Assembly (NCBI RefSeq): GCF_009827315.1
Contig: NZ_WTYF01000004.1
Location: 1,488,001 to 1,552,000 of the forward strand
Source of the DNA: Qipengyuania gaetbuli
GTDB lineage: Bacteria; Pseudomonadota; Alphaproteobacteria; Sphingomonadales; Sphingomonadaceae
Length of the DNA: 64,000 nucleotides
Direction: 5' to 3'
Position numbers and translations under genes: made by a program. Shown here in pieces: positions 36,690-45,520 of this stretch. A model generated the notes under the pieces. It was not told the DNA's origin, made no database searches, and saw only the letters and a program-made list of their open reading frames with translations. Each line of letters starts with the position of its first letter. Within the stretch, counting starts at the first letter, position 1.

Positions 36690-38804
36690 ATGACCAGGAC
36701 TATTCTCGCTGCCGGCGCATCCGCGCTTGCGCTGATGATGGCGGTGCCTGCCGCCGCCGAGGAGGCAGAAGCCCCGACCATGGATTTCGGCACCTGGGGT
36801 GTCGGCACCGACCTGATCGACAAGACCGTCGATCCGGGCGACGACTTCAACGCCTACGTCAACGGAAAGTGGGTCGCGGAAAACGAGATTCCCGCCGACC
36901 GCCAGCGTTATGGCGCCTTCGACATGCTGCGCGAAGGTTCGGTCCGCGACGTGCAGAAGCTGGTCAACGACCTCGTTGCCTCTAACCCGGCTCCGGGTAC
37001 GCAGGCCCGCCGCATCGTCGATGCCTACAATTCCTTCATGAACGTGGAGGCGATCGATGCCAGCGGCATCGCGCCCGCCCAGCCCTATCTCGACGAGATT
37101 GCCGGCGCGCCCGACCTGGAGGCGCTGGTGCGCCTGTTCGGCCAGCCCGAATATCCTTCGCTGGTGAGCGCGGGCGTGACCATCGATGCCCGCAACCCCA
37201 CGCAGTATGCGGTGGGGCTGAACTTCAACGGCACGGGCCTGCCCGACCGCGACTATTACCTCGTGGATTCGGAAAGCAACCTGAAGATCCGCGCCGCCTA
37301 CAAGGAACTGCTGGCCACCCTGCTGGGCAAGGCCGGATACGCCGATCCGGCTGCTGCAGCGGAAGCGGTCTATGCCTTCGAGCACAAGGTCGCCGAACTC
37401 GAATGGGCCCGCCAGGTCCTGCGCATGCCGACGCTCACCTATAACGAGCTGACCCCGGCCGACGTCTCGGCAATGGCGGGCGACTTCCCGATCGATGCGC
37501 TGCTCGAATCCGCACAGCTCGGCGGGCAGGAGCGCTACCTTGTGCGCCAGATCCCGCCGACCGCGGAGGAAATCGAGCAGCTCGGCCTGACGCCTGAACA
37601 GCTCGCCATGATCGGCGGCGGACTGCCGGCGATGATGAAGCTGCTGCAGGAAACCCCGCTCGCCACGCTCAAGGCCTATATGGCCAAGAGCTTCCTGTCC
37701 TCGAGCGCCTCGGTCCTCTCGACCGAACTCGACGATGCGGTGTTCGATTTCTACGGCCGCACCATCAACGGCCAGGAAAAGCAGCAGGACCGCTGGAAGC
37801 GCGCGATCAGCGCGGTCGAAGGTGCTCTGGGCGAACAGCTGGGCAAGCTCTACGTCGAACGCCACTTCCCGCCGGAGAGCAAGGCCGCGATGGACGAGCT
37901 CGTCGCAAACCTTTCGCGTTCGATGGGCATGGCGCTCGACAAGAACGACTGGATGACGCCCGACACGATCACCCAGGCGCGCGAAAAGCTGAACGGCTTC
38001 GTCCCGATGATCGGCTATCCCGACGAGTTCGAGACCTATGACGGCCTCGAGATCGATCCGGCAGACCCGCTGGGCAACCGCCTCAACACGATCCGCTGGA
38101 ACGTGGAAGATTCGCGCGCGCGCCTCGGCACCGAGGTCGACCCGAGCGAATGGGGCATGACCCCTCAGACGGTGAATGCCTATTATTCGCCGCTGACCAA
38201 CCGCATCGTCTTCCCGGCCGCGATCCTGCAGCCGCCCTTCTTCAATGCCAGCGCCGACCCGGCCGTGAACTACGGCGGCATCGGGGCGGTCATCGGTCAC
38301 GAGATCGGCCACGGCTATGACGACCAGGGCTCGCAGTACGATGCCAAGGGTACGCTCAGGAACTGGTGGCAGGACAACGACCGCAAGGGCTTCGAGCAGT
38401 ACACCGCCCGCATGGCGGAATTCATCGAGGCCTATTGCCCGGTCGACAGCCCCGAAGGCCCGGTCTGCCTGCGCGGCCGCCAGTCGATGGGCGAAACGCT
38501 TGGCGACGTGGTCGGCCTGCAGATGGCCTACCGCGCCTACAAGCTGTCGCTGAACGGACAGGAAGCGCCGGTGATCGACGGGCTGACCGGCGACCAGCGC
38601 TTCTTCCTCGGCTTCGCGCAGATCTGGCGCGGCATGGAGCGCGAGGAATCGCTGCGCAACCGCGTGATGACCGCCAACCACCCGCCGGGCGAATTCCGCC
38701 TCAACAACGCCGTTCGCCACATTGATGCATGGTACGATGCGTTCGACGTGGGTCCGGACGATGCGCTCTACCTGCCTCCGGAGCAGCGCATTTCCATCTG
38801 GTAA
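36690..38804 (+). CDS. M13 (neprilysin) family zinc metallopeptidase
   Basis: A signal peptide (MTRTILAAGASALALMMAVPAAA) precedes a 680-residue M13 peptidase. Zinc ligands are His537 and His541 in HEIGH and Glu602 in GETLGD; the NAYYSP substrate motif is present. Such enzymes cut peptides in the periplasm or at the cell surface. The ATG at 36690 has GGAGG upstream. A strong terminator follows the stop. Confidence 0.94.
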   Translation: MTRTILAAGASALALMMAVPAAAEEAEAPTMDFGTWGVGTDLIDKTVDPGDDFNAYVNGKWVAENEIPADRQRYGAFDMLREGSVRDVQKLVNDLVASNPAPGTQARRIVDAYNSFMNVEAIDASGIAPAQPYLDEIAGAPDLEALVRLFGQPEYPSLVSAGVTIDARNPTQYAVGLNFNGTGLPDRDYYLVDSESNLKIRAAYKELLATLLGKAGYADPAAAAEAVYAFEHKVAELEWARQVLRMPTLTYNELTPADVSAMAGDFPIDALLESAQLGGQERYLVRQIPPTAEEIEQLGLTPEQLAMIGGGLPAMMKLLQETPLATLKAYMAKSFLSSSASVLSTELDDAVFDFYGRTINGQEKQQDRWKRAISAVEGALGEQLGKLYVERHFPPESKAAMDELVANLSRSMGMALDKNDWMTPDTITQAREKLNGFVPMIGYPDEFETYDGLEIDPADPLGNRLNTIRWNVEDSRARLGTEVDPSEWGMTPQTVNAYYSPLTNRIVFPAAILQPPFFNASADPAVNYGGIGAVIGHEIGHGYDDQGSQYDAKGTLRNWWQDNDRKGFEQYTARMAEFIEAYCPVDSPEGPVCLRGRQSMGETLGDVVGLQMAYRAYKLSLNGQEAPVIDGLTGDQRFFLGFAQIWRGMEREESLRNRVMTANHPPGEFRLNNAVRHIDAWYDAFDVGPDDALYLPPEQRISIW

Positions 38805-38830
38805 GCGCATTCCGGCGCAGAAATGCCTTG

Positions 38831-38865
38831 GGGCGGAGCAGGTCGCTTGACTTGCTCCGCCCTTT
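38831..38865 (+). terminator. Intrinsic terminator after the M13 peptidase gene
   Basis: GGGCGGAGCA (38831-38840) pairs perfectly with TGCTCCGCCC (38853-38862) around a 12-base loop, then TTT. It ends 19 bases before the uppP start codon, so it also sits in the uppP leader. Confidence 0.85.
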
Positions 38866-38883
38866 GTTCATGGGGCTCAAGCC

Positions 38884-39678
38884 ATGACCTTCTTCCAAGA
38901 ACTGCTGATCGCGCTGGTGCAGGGGATCACCGAATTCCTCCCGATCTCTTCGTCGGGGCACCTGATCCTCATTCCCAAGCTGACCGATTTCCCCGACCAG
39001 GGGCCGCTGATCGATGTCGCGGTCCATGTCGGTTCGCTGCTGGCGATCATCCTCTACTTCCGCAAGGACGTGATGGGCCTCGCGCGGGGCGGTTTCGCCA
39101 GCGTGGGCATCGGCAAGGACGATCCGCAGCGCCGCCTGTTCTGGTTCGTCGCCATTGGCACGATCCCGGCGGTCGCGCTGGGCCTGTTCCTGAAGATGGG
39201 CGACTATCTCGAAGGCTTCCGCTCGACTCAGCTCGTGGCGACCAATCTGATCGTCTTCGGTATCCTGCTCGGCATCGCCGACCGCTTCGGGCGCGAAACC
39301 AAGGCGTATGAGGACATGAGCCTGCGCGACGCGATCCTCGTGGGTATTGCCCAGGCGATGGCGCTGATCCCGGGCACCAGCCGTTCCGGAGCGACCATGA
39401 CCGCGGCCCGCGCGCTCGGATATTCGCGCGTCGAATCCGCCCGTTTTTCCTTCCTGCTGGCCATTCCGGCCGTCGCCGGAGCGGGCCTCCTGGCAGCGCT
39501 CGACCTTGTCGAGGCGACAGCGCAGATGCAGCAGGATGCGCTGGTAGCCGGTGCGCTCACTTTCTTCACCGCACTCGCGACGATGATTTTCCTCATGAAT
39601 TTCCTGAAGAAAGCATCGATGATGGTCTTCGTCCTCTACCGCGTGGCGCTGGGCGCGGCCTTGCTGCTCTTCCTCTAG
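38884..39678 (+). CDS. uppP: Undecaprenyl-diphosphate phosphatase
   Basis: UppP (BacA) recycles undecaprenyl pyrophosphate to the monophosphate lipid carrier for wall synthesis. The 264-residue membrane protein has the two catalytic motifs: QGITEFLPISSSGHL at the N-terminus and PGTSRSGATMTAA at about residue 160, plus eight hydrophobic helices. The ATG at 38884 follows the upstream terminator by 19 bases, implying a promoter within or just after it. Confidence 0.95.
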   Translation: MTFFQELLIALVQGITEFLPISSSGHLILIPKLTDFPDQGPLIDVAVHVGSLLAIILYFRKDVMGLARGGFASVGIGKDDPQRRLFWFVAIGTIPAVALGLFLKMGDYLEGFRSTQLVATNLIVFGILLGIADRFGRETKAYEDMSLRDAILVGIAQAMALIPGTSRSGATMTAARALGYSRVESARFSFLLAIPAVAGAGLLAALDLVEATAQMQQDALVAGALTFFTALATMIFLMNFLKKASMMVFVLYRVALGAALLLFL

Positions 39679-39774
39679 GCCGGATCCCCTTTTAGCCTTC
39701 TTTTCGTCACAATCGCGGAACCATTCGTGGCAATGCGGTTTTACTGGTCACGAAGTAACCGCAAGGACTGACCG

Positions 39775-40029
39775 ATGGGTCTGATCATTCTGGTCGTAAC
39801 CGGTGCCCTTCTGGGCTGGCTGGGAACGATCGCACTGAAAATCGAAGATGGCCGTGCCATTCTCCGCAACGTGCTCGCTGGCATTGCCGGTTCGCTCGTA
39901 GTGGGGATCGCGACCTCTGGCGGCGTATTCCTCGGAGCGATCCGTGGAAGCACCCTGCTGTGGGCCGTGCTGGGCGCCATCGTCGCGATCGGGCTCTACA
40001 ACTTCGTCCGTCAGCGGGCTGTCCGCTGA
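39775..40029 (+). CDS. GlsB/YeaQ/YmgE family membrane protein
   Basis: The 84-residue protein has three hydrophobic helices with the Gly-rich spacing (GALLGWLGTIAL, NVLAGIAGSLVVG) typical of the transglycosylase-associated GlsB/YeaQ/YmgE family. These proteins are often stress-induced but their function is unknown. A 96-bp gap separates it from uppP, so it probably has its own promoter. Confidence 0.85.
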   Translation: MGLIILVVTGALLGWLGTIALKIEDGRAILRNVLAGIAGSLVVGIATSGGVFLGAIRGSTLLWAVLGAIVAIGLYNFVRQRAVR

Positions 40030-40108
40030 CAGGCGGTTCCACCAAAACCTGATTACCAGTGGGAGCCGTCATCCCGGCTGCTCCCGAATTTAAAAGGGGA
40101 AGACTGAA

Positions 40109-40366
40109 ATGAAGTTCAACAAAGCTGCCATCGTCGCTTCGGCCGCCGCTCTGAGCCTCGGCCTCGCCGCTTGCGACAGCCCGACTGAAGAAGCTGCTGA
40201 AGAGCAGGCTGAAGCCATCGAAGACCAGGCCGATGCCATGGAAGACGCCGGCGCGATCACCGACGAACAGGCCGACGCCATGGAAGCTGAAGCCGACGAC
40301 ATCGAAGATGCTGCCGAAGGCGACACCGATGCGCTGACCGAAGGCGCGGAAGAAGCCGTCAACTAA
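40109..40366 (+). CDS. Small acidic lipoprotein, 85 aa
   Basis: Signal peptide and lipobox (GLAAC, Cys22) are followed by about 60 residues made almost only of Glu, Asp, Ala and a few Thr, with repeats such as DQADAMEDA and EQADAMEAEA. The mature part should be a negatively charged helix on the membrane surface. The ATG at 40109 has GGGGAAG upstream. Two further small acidic lipoprotein genes lie near 46.7-47.3 kb. A strong terminator follows. Confidence 0.8.
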   Translation: MKFNKAAIVASAAALSLGLAACDSPTEEAAEEQAEAIEDQADAMEDAGAITDEQADAMEAEADDIEDAAEGDTDALTEGAEEAVN

Positions 40367-40390
40367 GACGCTTTTCCAATCGGATAAAAC

Positions 40391-40422
40391 GAAGCGGCCC
40401 CGGAGCAATCCGGGGCCGTTTT
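40391..40422 (+). terminator. Bidirectional intrinsic terminator between acidic lipoprotein and phhA
   Basis: CGGCCCCGGA (40395-40404) pairs perfectly with TCCGGGGCCG (40409-40418) over a GCAA loop, then TTTT. On the minus strand the reverse reads into CTTCGTTTTATCC, so it can also end phhA transcripts. Confidence 0.88.
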
Positions 40423-40423
40423 G

Positions 40424-41371
40424 CTATACGGGCTTCGCGCCGCTGCCGCGCCCGCCGCGCAGCGTGTATTCGAGCGTGCCTTCGTTCACCACGTAATCGA
40501 CGTCAATCACCGCCGTGTTGGCATAGGTGAAACCGGGGCCGAGATGGCGGTAGAGCTTGTCGAAATCGCGCTCCACCGTCTGGCGGTAGAGATCCTCGAA
40601 ACTCTCGATCACGAAATAGGTCGGCTGGAGGTCGCTGATCACGTAATCGGTGCGCATTACGCGGTCGACGTTGAGCATGATGCGGTTGGGGCTCTTCGCC
40701 TCGGTCGCGTAGACGACTTCGGTCGGGCCGGAGAGAATGCCCGCGCCATAGGCTTTTATGCCGTCCCTCTCCTGGATCAGCCCGAATTCGACCGTGTACC
40801 AATAAAGCGAGCCCAGCGCCTTCAGCCGGTTGTAGCGCATCGCCTTCCACCCGGCGCGGCCGTATTCCTGCATGTAGCCGGCATAGACCGGGTCGGTCAG
40901 CATCGGCACGTGGCCGAACACGTCGTGGAATACGTCCGGCTCCTGTATATAGTCGAAGGTCTCGCGCGTGCGGATGAAATTGCCGGCCGGGAAGCGGCGG
41001 TTGGCAAGGTGCCAGAAGAACACGTGATCGGGGATCAGCATGGGTACGGGCACGACCGTCCAGCCGGTCAGCGCATTCAGATCCTCCGACAGCTTGCCGA
41101 ATTCGGGCACGCCGCCGCGGTTGAGGTTGAGCTTCTGCAGGCCCGCCATGAACGCGCTCGCCGCGCGGCCCGGCAGGACGTCCATCTGGCGCGCGAACAG
41201 GTCGTTCCAGATCGCATCGTCTTCGGAAGAATACTGCGTCTGCGCCGGTTCCAGCCAGTCGTCGCCCACGTGGGCGGGCTTTTTCAGCGGTGCGGTAAAG
41301 ACATCTGCCGGAAGGTCGGGCAAACGGCTGAAGTCATGTTCGGGTTCTGCTAGAGTCGCCATAGTTGCCAT
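40424..41371 (-). CDS. phhA: Phenylalanine 4-monooxygenase
   Basis: PhhA hydroxylates phenylalanine to tyrosine with a pterin and iron. The 315-residue enzyme shows the iron ligands His149, His154 (FHDVFGHVPML) and Glu195 (YTVEFGLI), with PDHVFFWHLANRRFP. The ATG at 41371 begins the conserved part; a second ATG at 41362 is in frame, and the open frame upstream to 41563 overlaps the divergent ppk2 gene and is not likely coding. It is divergent from ppk2 with only 43 bp between them. Confidence 0.95.
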   Translation of the reverse strand: MATMATLAEPEHDFSRLPDLPADVFTAPLKKPAHVGDDWLEPAQTQYSSEDDAIWNDLFARQMDVLPGRAASAFMAGLQKLNLNRGGVPEFGKLSEDLNALTGWTVVPVPMLIPDHVFFWHLANRRFPAGNFIRTRETFDYIQEPDVFHDVFGHVPMLTDPVYAGYMQEYGRAGWKAMRYNRLKALGSLYWYTVEFGLIQERDGIKAYGAGILSGPTEVVYATEAKSPNRIMLNVDRVMRTDYVISDLQPTYFVIESFEDLYRQTVERDFDKLYRHLGPGFTYANTAVIDVDYVVNEGTLEYTLRGGRGSGAKPV

Positions 41372-41414
41372 TGATACTACCTTTGGCGGCCCGACACAAA
41401 CCGCAGGCGGGGGG

Positions 41415-42191
41415 ATGCCTTTGAAAAAGGACGAATACGAAGACGCGATCGAGCCGATGCAGGCCGAGCTGGTCGGAATGGCACGCTGGGCGCGCACGAC
41501 CGGGCAGCGCATCGTGGTGATCTTCGAGGGGCGCGATACCGCCGGCAAGGGCGGCGCGATCAAGGCGGTGCGCGAACAGTTGAACCCGCGCCAGTGCCGT
41601 GTGGTGGCCCTGTCGAAGCCGACCGAGGCCGAACTGACCCAGTGGTATTTCCAGCGCTATGTCGCCCACCTGCCGAGCGCGGGCGAGATCGTCCTGTTCG
41701 ACCGCAGCTGGTACAACCGTGCCGGGGTCGAGAAGGTCATGGGCTATGCCGACGAGGAGCAGGTGGAGGATTTCCTTCGCCAGGTCCCGACGTTCGAAAG
41801 GATGCTGGTCGACGATGGGATACTGCTGTTCAAATACTGGCTCGGGACCGACCAGGCGCAGCAGGAGGAACGCCTGCGCGAAAGGCTCGAAGACCCGCTG
41901 AAACGCTGGAAACTCTCCCCCGTCGACCTCGCCGCGCGCGAAAAATACGATGCCTATACCAAGGCGCGCGAGGCCATGCTGGCCGCAACCCACACGGACT
42001 GGGCACCGTGGACGCTGGTCGATTTCAACGACCAGAAGCGCGGCAGGCTGACGCTGGTGCGCGACCTGCTCGACCGCCTGCCTGACATGCAGGTCGAGCC
42101 GCCAGCTATCGATTTTCCCGAACTCGGCCACGAGCCCGCGGTGGAGACCTATTCGCAGATCCAGCCGCTGCGGGGCTATCCGGTCACCTAG
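41415..42191 (+). CDS. ppk2: Polyphosphate kinase 2 family protein
   Basis: PPK2 enzymes transfer phosphate between polyphosphate and nucleotides. The 258-residue protein has Walker A EGRDTAGKGGA (residues 38-48), the lid-region RQCRVVALSKPTE and Walker B LFDRSWYNRAGVE. Single-domain members of this size are usually class I or II (NDP or NMP specific). The ATG at 41415 follows GGCGGGGG. Its stop overlaps the convergent MaoC-like gene by 4 bp. Confidence 0.93.
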   Translation: MPLKKDEYEDAIEPMQAELVGMARWARTTGQRIVVIFEGRDTAGKGGAIKAVREQLNPRQCRVVALSKPTEAELTQWYFQRYVAHLPSAGEIVLFDRSWYNRAGVEKVMGYADEEQVEDFLRQVPTFERMLVDDGILLFKYWLGTDQAQQEERLRERLEDPLKRWKLSPVDLAAREKYDAYTKAREAMLAATHTDWAPWTLVDFNDQKRGRLTLVRDLLDRLPDMQVEPPAIDFPELGHEPAVETYSQIQPLRGYPVT

Positions 42192-43042
42192 GCGAGCGTC
42201 GCGCTCGCCTTCACGACCTGCCGGCCATCGGCGGCAAAGGCGCCCATCTCGATGTCCTCGCCGCTGCCGCGCAGGACGAGGTGCAGCGGCTCGCCGCAGA
42301 TCGCCGGGCTGACCCCGCGAAAGGTGAAGCTGGCGAGGCGGTTCTCGCCAAAGTGGGCTCCGGCCAGCTGGAGCAGCAGGCTGGTGCTGAGCGGACCGTG
42401 GACCACGAGACCGCGATACCGCTCCACACGCTGCGCATAGGGCGCGTCATAATGGATGCGGTGGGTATTGAAGGTCAGCGCCGAATAGCGGAACAGCAGC
42501 CGTTCGTCGGGCAGGACTTCGCGGTGCGCGTCCCAGCCCGCCGGATCGAAGCTGCCTCCGTCCGTTTCGGGCGGCGAAAGCGGCGCGTCGGGGGCCAGCC
42601 CTTCGAGATAGACGATGCTCTGCCGCTCGCTCACCGCCAGCACGCCGTCGGCGCGGGTTTCGTGATCGACCTCGACGAAGACCATCTCGCCGCGGCTGCC
42701 CGATTTGGGCGTGACCGAGGCAACCTTGCTGGTCCGCTCGATAGCGGCACCGACGGTCACCGGCGCATGGAAGCGCATCGCGCTCGAGGCCCACATCCGG
42801 CGCGGCAGGGGCACGGGCGGCAGGAAGCTCGTCATGTCGTCGTCGCGGACCGGATGCCCGTCGGGAGCCAGGTCGCCCGTGCGCGCGTCCGGCGTGCAGA
42901 GGCACAGGTGGATGCCCTGCGGCATGGCGGTATCGGGCGGCGCATCGCGGTCGAAGGTCGCGCACCATTGCGCCGCCAGCCGCGGCCCCAGCGCATCGCG
43001 GGCGCGCATCTCGCGCCCGACCCACTCCTGCCAGTCCGGCAT
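42188..43042 (-). CDS. MaoC/FAS1-like acyl-CoA dehydratase (HTD2 type)
   Basis: This 284-residue protein has a double hot-dog arrangement: an N-terminal FAS1-like domain and a C-terminal domain with NTHRIHYDAPYAQ and the following GLVVHGPLSTSLLLQLA, a MaoC-type hydratase signature. It hydrates or dehydrates an acyl-CoA; the chain is not known. The ATG overlaps the thiolase stop (ATGA). It is the last gene of a four-gene acyl-CoA operon. Confidence 0.88.
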   Translation of the reverse strand: MPDWQEWVGREMRARDALGPRLAAQWCATFDRDAPPDTAMPQGIHLCLCTPDARTGDLAPDGHPVRDDDMTSFLPPVPLPRRMWASSAMRFHAPVTVGAAIERTSKVASVTPKSGSRGEMVFVEVDHETRADGVLAVSERQSIVYLEGLAPDAPLSPPETDGGSFDPAGWDAHREVLPDERLLFRYSALTFNTHRIHYDAPYAQRVERYRGLVVHGPLSTSLLLQLAGAHFGENRLASFTFRGVSPAICGEPLHLVLRGSGEDIEMGAFAADGRQVVKASATLA

Positions 43043-44274
43043 CAGGCAGCCCGCTCGAACACAGCGGCCATGCCCTGCCCGCCGCCGATGCACATGGTTT
43101 CCAGCCCGTAGCGGACCTCGCGGCGCTGCATCTCGTGCGCCATGTCGGCGAGGATGCGGATGCCGGTCGCACCGATCGGGTGGCCGAGCGAGATGCCCGA
43201 GCCGTTGACGTTGACGATCTCGCGGCGGCTGTCGTCTTCGGCAAAGCCCCAGCCCTTCAAGACGGCCAGCGCCTGCGGGGCGAAGGCCTCGTTGAGTTCG
43301 ATGAGGCCGATATCGTCCCAGCCAAGACCGTTTCGCGCGAACAGGCGCTCGACCGCCGGAACCGGACCGATGCCCATGCGGCTGGGATCGCAGCCCGCCG
43401 CGCTCCACGAATGGAACCACAGGATCGGTTCGAGCCCCAGTTCCTCGACCTTGTCTTCCGCTACCACGAGGCAGGCGGCCGCGGCATCGTTCTGCTGGCT
43501 GGCATTGCCAGCCGTCACGACCGCATCGGGATCGCGCTTGATATCGATCGGACGCAGCGCCGACAGCGTTTCCATGCTGGCATCCTCGCGGAAGCCCTCG
43601 TCCTTCGCGAAGACGACCGGATCGCCCCGGCGCGAGGGGATTTCGACCGGCACGAGCTGTTCGTCGAACTTGCCCTCGGACCATGCCTTTGCCGCGTTCA
43701 TGTGGCTGCGCACGGCGAACTCGTCCGATGCCTCGCGCGAAATGCCGTAATCCTTGGCGAGGTTCTCGGCGGTCTCGATCATGCCGGTGATGATGCCGAA
43801 GCGCTCGATCGGCTGGCTCATCAGGCGCCCGCGCGTAAGGCGGTCCCACAGCACCATGTCGCCAAGGCGCGCACCGTGGCGGGCCTTGGTCGTGTAGTGC
43901 TCGACATTGCTCATGCTTTCGACGCCGCCGGCCAGCACGCAGTCGGCCATGCCGGTCTGGACCATCATGGCCGCCGTCGCGACCGCCTGCAGGCCCGAAC
44001 CGCAGCGCCGGTCAAGCTGCATTCCGGGCACCTCGATGGGCAGGCCTGCGGCAAGCCAGCTCCAGCGCCCGATGGCCGGGGCCTCGCCGCTGCCGTAGCC
44101 CTGACTGAATACCACGTCGTCGACGCGCTCAGGGTCCACCCCGGATCGGTCGACCAGCGCCTTGATGATGACCGCGCCCAAGGCGCCAGCCTCAAGCGGG
44201 GCGAGGCTGCCGAGATACTTGCCCACGGGCGTGCGCAAGGGCTTGCAGATGGCGACGCGGCGAAGCTGGGTCAT
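43042..44274 (-). CDS. Thiolase (acetyl-CoA acyltransferase)
   Basis: The 410-residue thiolase carries the nucleophile Cys in DRRCGSGLQ (about residue 90), the NVNGSGISLGHPIGATG motif with the catalytic His, and the second Cys in CIGGGQGMAA. The GSGI sequence replaces the common GGAI in the second motif. It cleaves 3-ketoacyl-CoA to acetyl-CoA or runs the reverse. It lies between the CoA-transferase and hydratase genes in one operon. Confidence 0.93.
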   Translation of the reverse strand: MTQLRRVAICKPLRTPVGKYLGSLAPLEAGALGAVIIKALVDRSGVDPERVDDVVFSQGYGSGEAPAIGRWSWLAAGLPIEVPGMQLDRRCGSGLQAVATAAMMVQTGMADCVLAGGVESMSNVEHYTTKARHGARLGDMVLWDRLTRGRLMSQPIERFGIITGMIETAENLAKDYGISREASDEFAVRSHMNAAKAWSEGKFDEQLVPVEIPSRRGDPVVFAKDEGFREDASMETLSALRPIDIKRDPDAVVTAGNASQQNDAAAACLVVAEDKVEELGLEPILWFHSWSAAGCDPSRMGIGPVPAVERLFARNGLGWDDIGLIELNEAFAPQALAVLKGWGFAEDDSRREIVNVNGSGISLGHPIGATGIRILADMAHEMQRREVRYGLETMCIGGGQGMAAVFERAA

Positions 44275-44293
44275 GGTCTAGTCCCTCAAGAAA

Positions 44294-45517
44294 TCAGGCA
44301 TCGGAAAGGCGGGCGATGTCGCGGTCGATCAGGTCGCCGATCGCGCCGGAGGACAGGCCGAGACGTGTCGCGAGAACCTCCTCGGTGTGCTGCCCCAGAT
44401 AGGGGGCCGGTGCGGGAGGTGCTGCCTCGCGTCCCGGGATGTTCGCAAAGCTGCGGGTGGCGGGATATTCGAAGCCCGAGGGGTTCGCGCTGGTGCGCGT
44501 GAACAGCGGGTTCTGGTCCACCAGAACGGGGTCGTTAGCCGCCTCGTGCATGGTACGGTAGCGTTCGAACGTGCAGCCCTGCGCGCCCATGCGACTGGCG
44601 AGATCGTCCCACGACAGCGCATCGGCGCGGGACTGGAACAGGTCGAAGAGTGCATGGCGATGCTCGAACCGCGGGCGGTCGCCATCGGCGAAACGCACTC
44701 CGCATTCCTGCTCCAGCGCGGCGATCTCCGCCTCCACTCCGAAAGCGGTGACGAGCCCGTCCCACTGCTTGGGCGTCAGCGCGGCGACCATGAAACGCGT
44801 GCCGTCCTTGCTGCGGAAATCGCGCCCGAAAGCGCCCCAGATCGCATTGCCGAGCCGTTCGCGGTCCGCGCCGCGATAGAGCATTTCCGCCATCGCCCCG
44901 CTGTTGGCGACCGTGCCGATGGCAACGTCGCCCAGAGGCACGCGCAGCTCGCTGCCCTCGCCCGTCTGGTCGCGGTGGCGGATCGCGGCGATCATGGCGA
45001 AAGCGCAATAGGCGCCGGTGATGAAGTCCCAGGCCGGCAGCACCTGGTTTACCGGCGGCGCGGTTGCCGCGTCCCAGTCTTCCGGCCCGCACATAAGCGG
45101 GTAGCCACTTGCAGCATTGACCGTGAAATCCATCGCCTGGCGCCCGTCATGCCAGCCCATGATGCGCACGCTGACGAGGTCGTCGCGTTTCGCCGCCACG
45201 GCTTCTTGCGACAGGAAGCTCTTCTCCGGCAGATTGGTGATGAGATTGCCGGTCTTCGCCGCCAGTTCGACCAGCAGTTCGCGCCCTTCCGCGCTGCGCA
45301 GGTCGAGCGCGACCGACTTCTTCGCCCGGTTGAGGTTCTCCCAGCTGAGCGAGCGGCCCTCTTTGGTGAGCATGTAGCGGTCGTAGTCGAGCCCGCCTTC
45401 CTTGTGGTCGACGCGGATCACCTCGGCCCCCATCTGCGCGCAGTAGAGGCCGGCCGTGGGCGAGGCGACGAAGCTTGACGTCTCGATGATCGAGAGATCG
45501 CTGAGGAGCTTGTACAC
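44294..45517 (-). CDS. CaiB/BaiF family CoA-transferase
   Basis: The 407-residue class III CoA-transferase has the conserved start with SFVASPTAGLYCAQMGAEVIRVD, NRAKKSVALDLR, and an acid in LPAWDFITGAYCAF matching the catalytic Asp region. It would move CoA between acids, activating a substrate for the other operon enzymes. A GTG at 45517 is the start. It follows the acyl-CoA dehydrogenase by 3 bp. Confidence 0.92.
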   Translation of the reverse strand: MYKLLSDLSIIETSSFVASPTAGLYCAQMGAEVIRVDHKEGGLDYDRYMLTKEGRSLSWENLNRAKKSVALDLRSAEGRELLVELAAKTGNLITNLPEKSFLSQEAVAAKRDDLVSVRIMGWHDGRQAMDFTVNAASGYPLMCGPEDWDAATAPPVNQVLPAWDFITGAYCAFAMIAAIRHRDQTGEGSELRVPLGDVAIGTVANSGAMAEMLYRGADRERLGNAIWGAFGRDFRSKDGTRFMVAALTPKQWDGLVTAFGVEAEIAALEQECGVRFADGDRPRFEHRHALFDLFQSRADALSWDDLASRMGAQGCTFERYRTMHEAANDPVLVDQNPLFTRTSANPSGFEYPATRSFANIPGREAAPPAPAPYLGQHTEEVLATRLGLSSGAIGDLIDRDIARLSDA

Positions 45518-45520
45518 CCC

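Noticed and set aside
39715..39745. GGAAC...GGTT resembling a general-stress sigma (EcfG) promoter before the GlsB-like gene.
   Set aside because: The spacing is too short for the known element.
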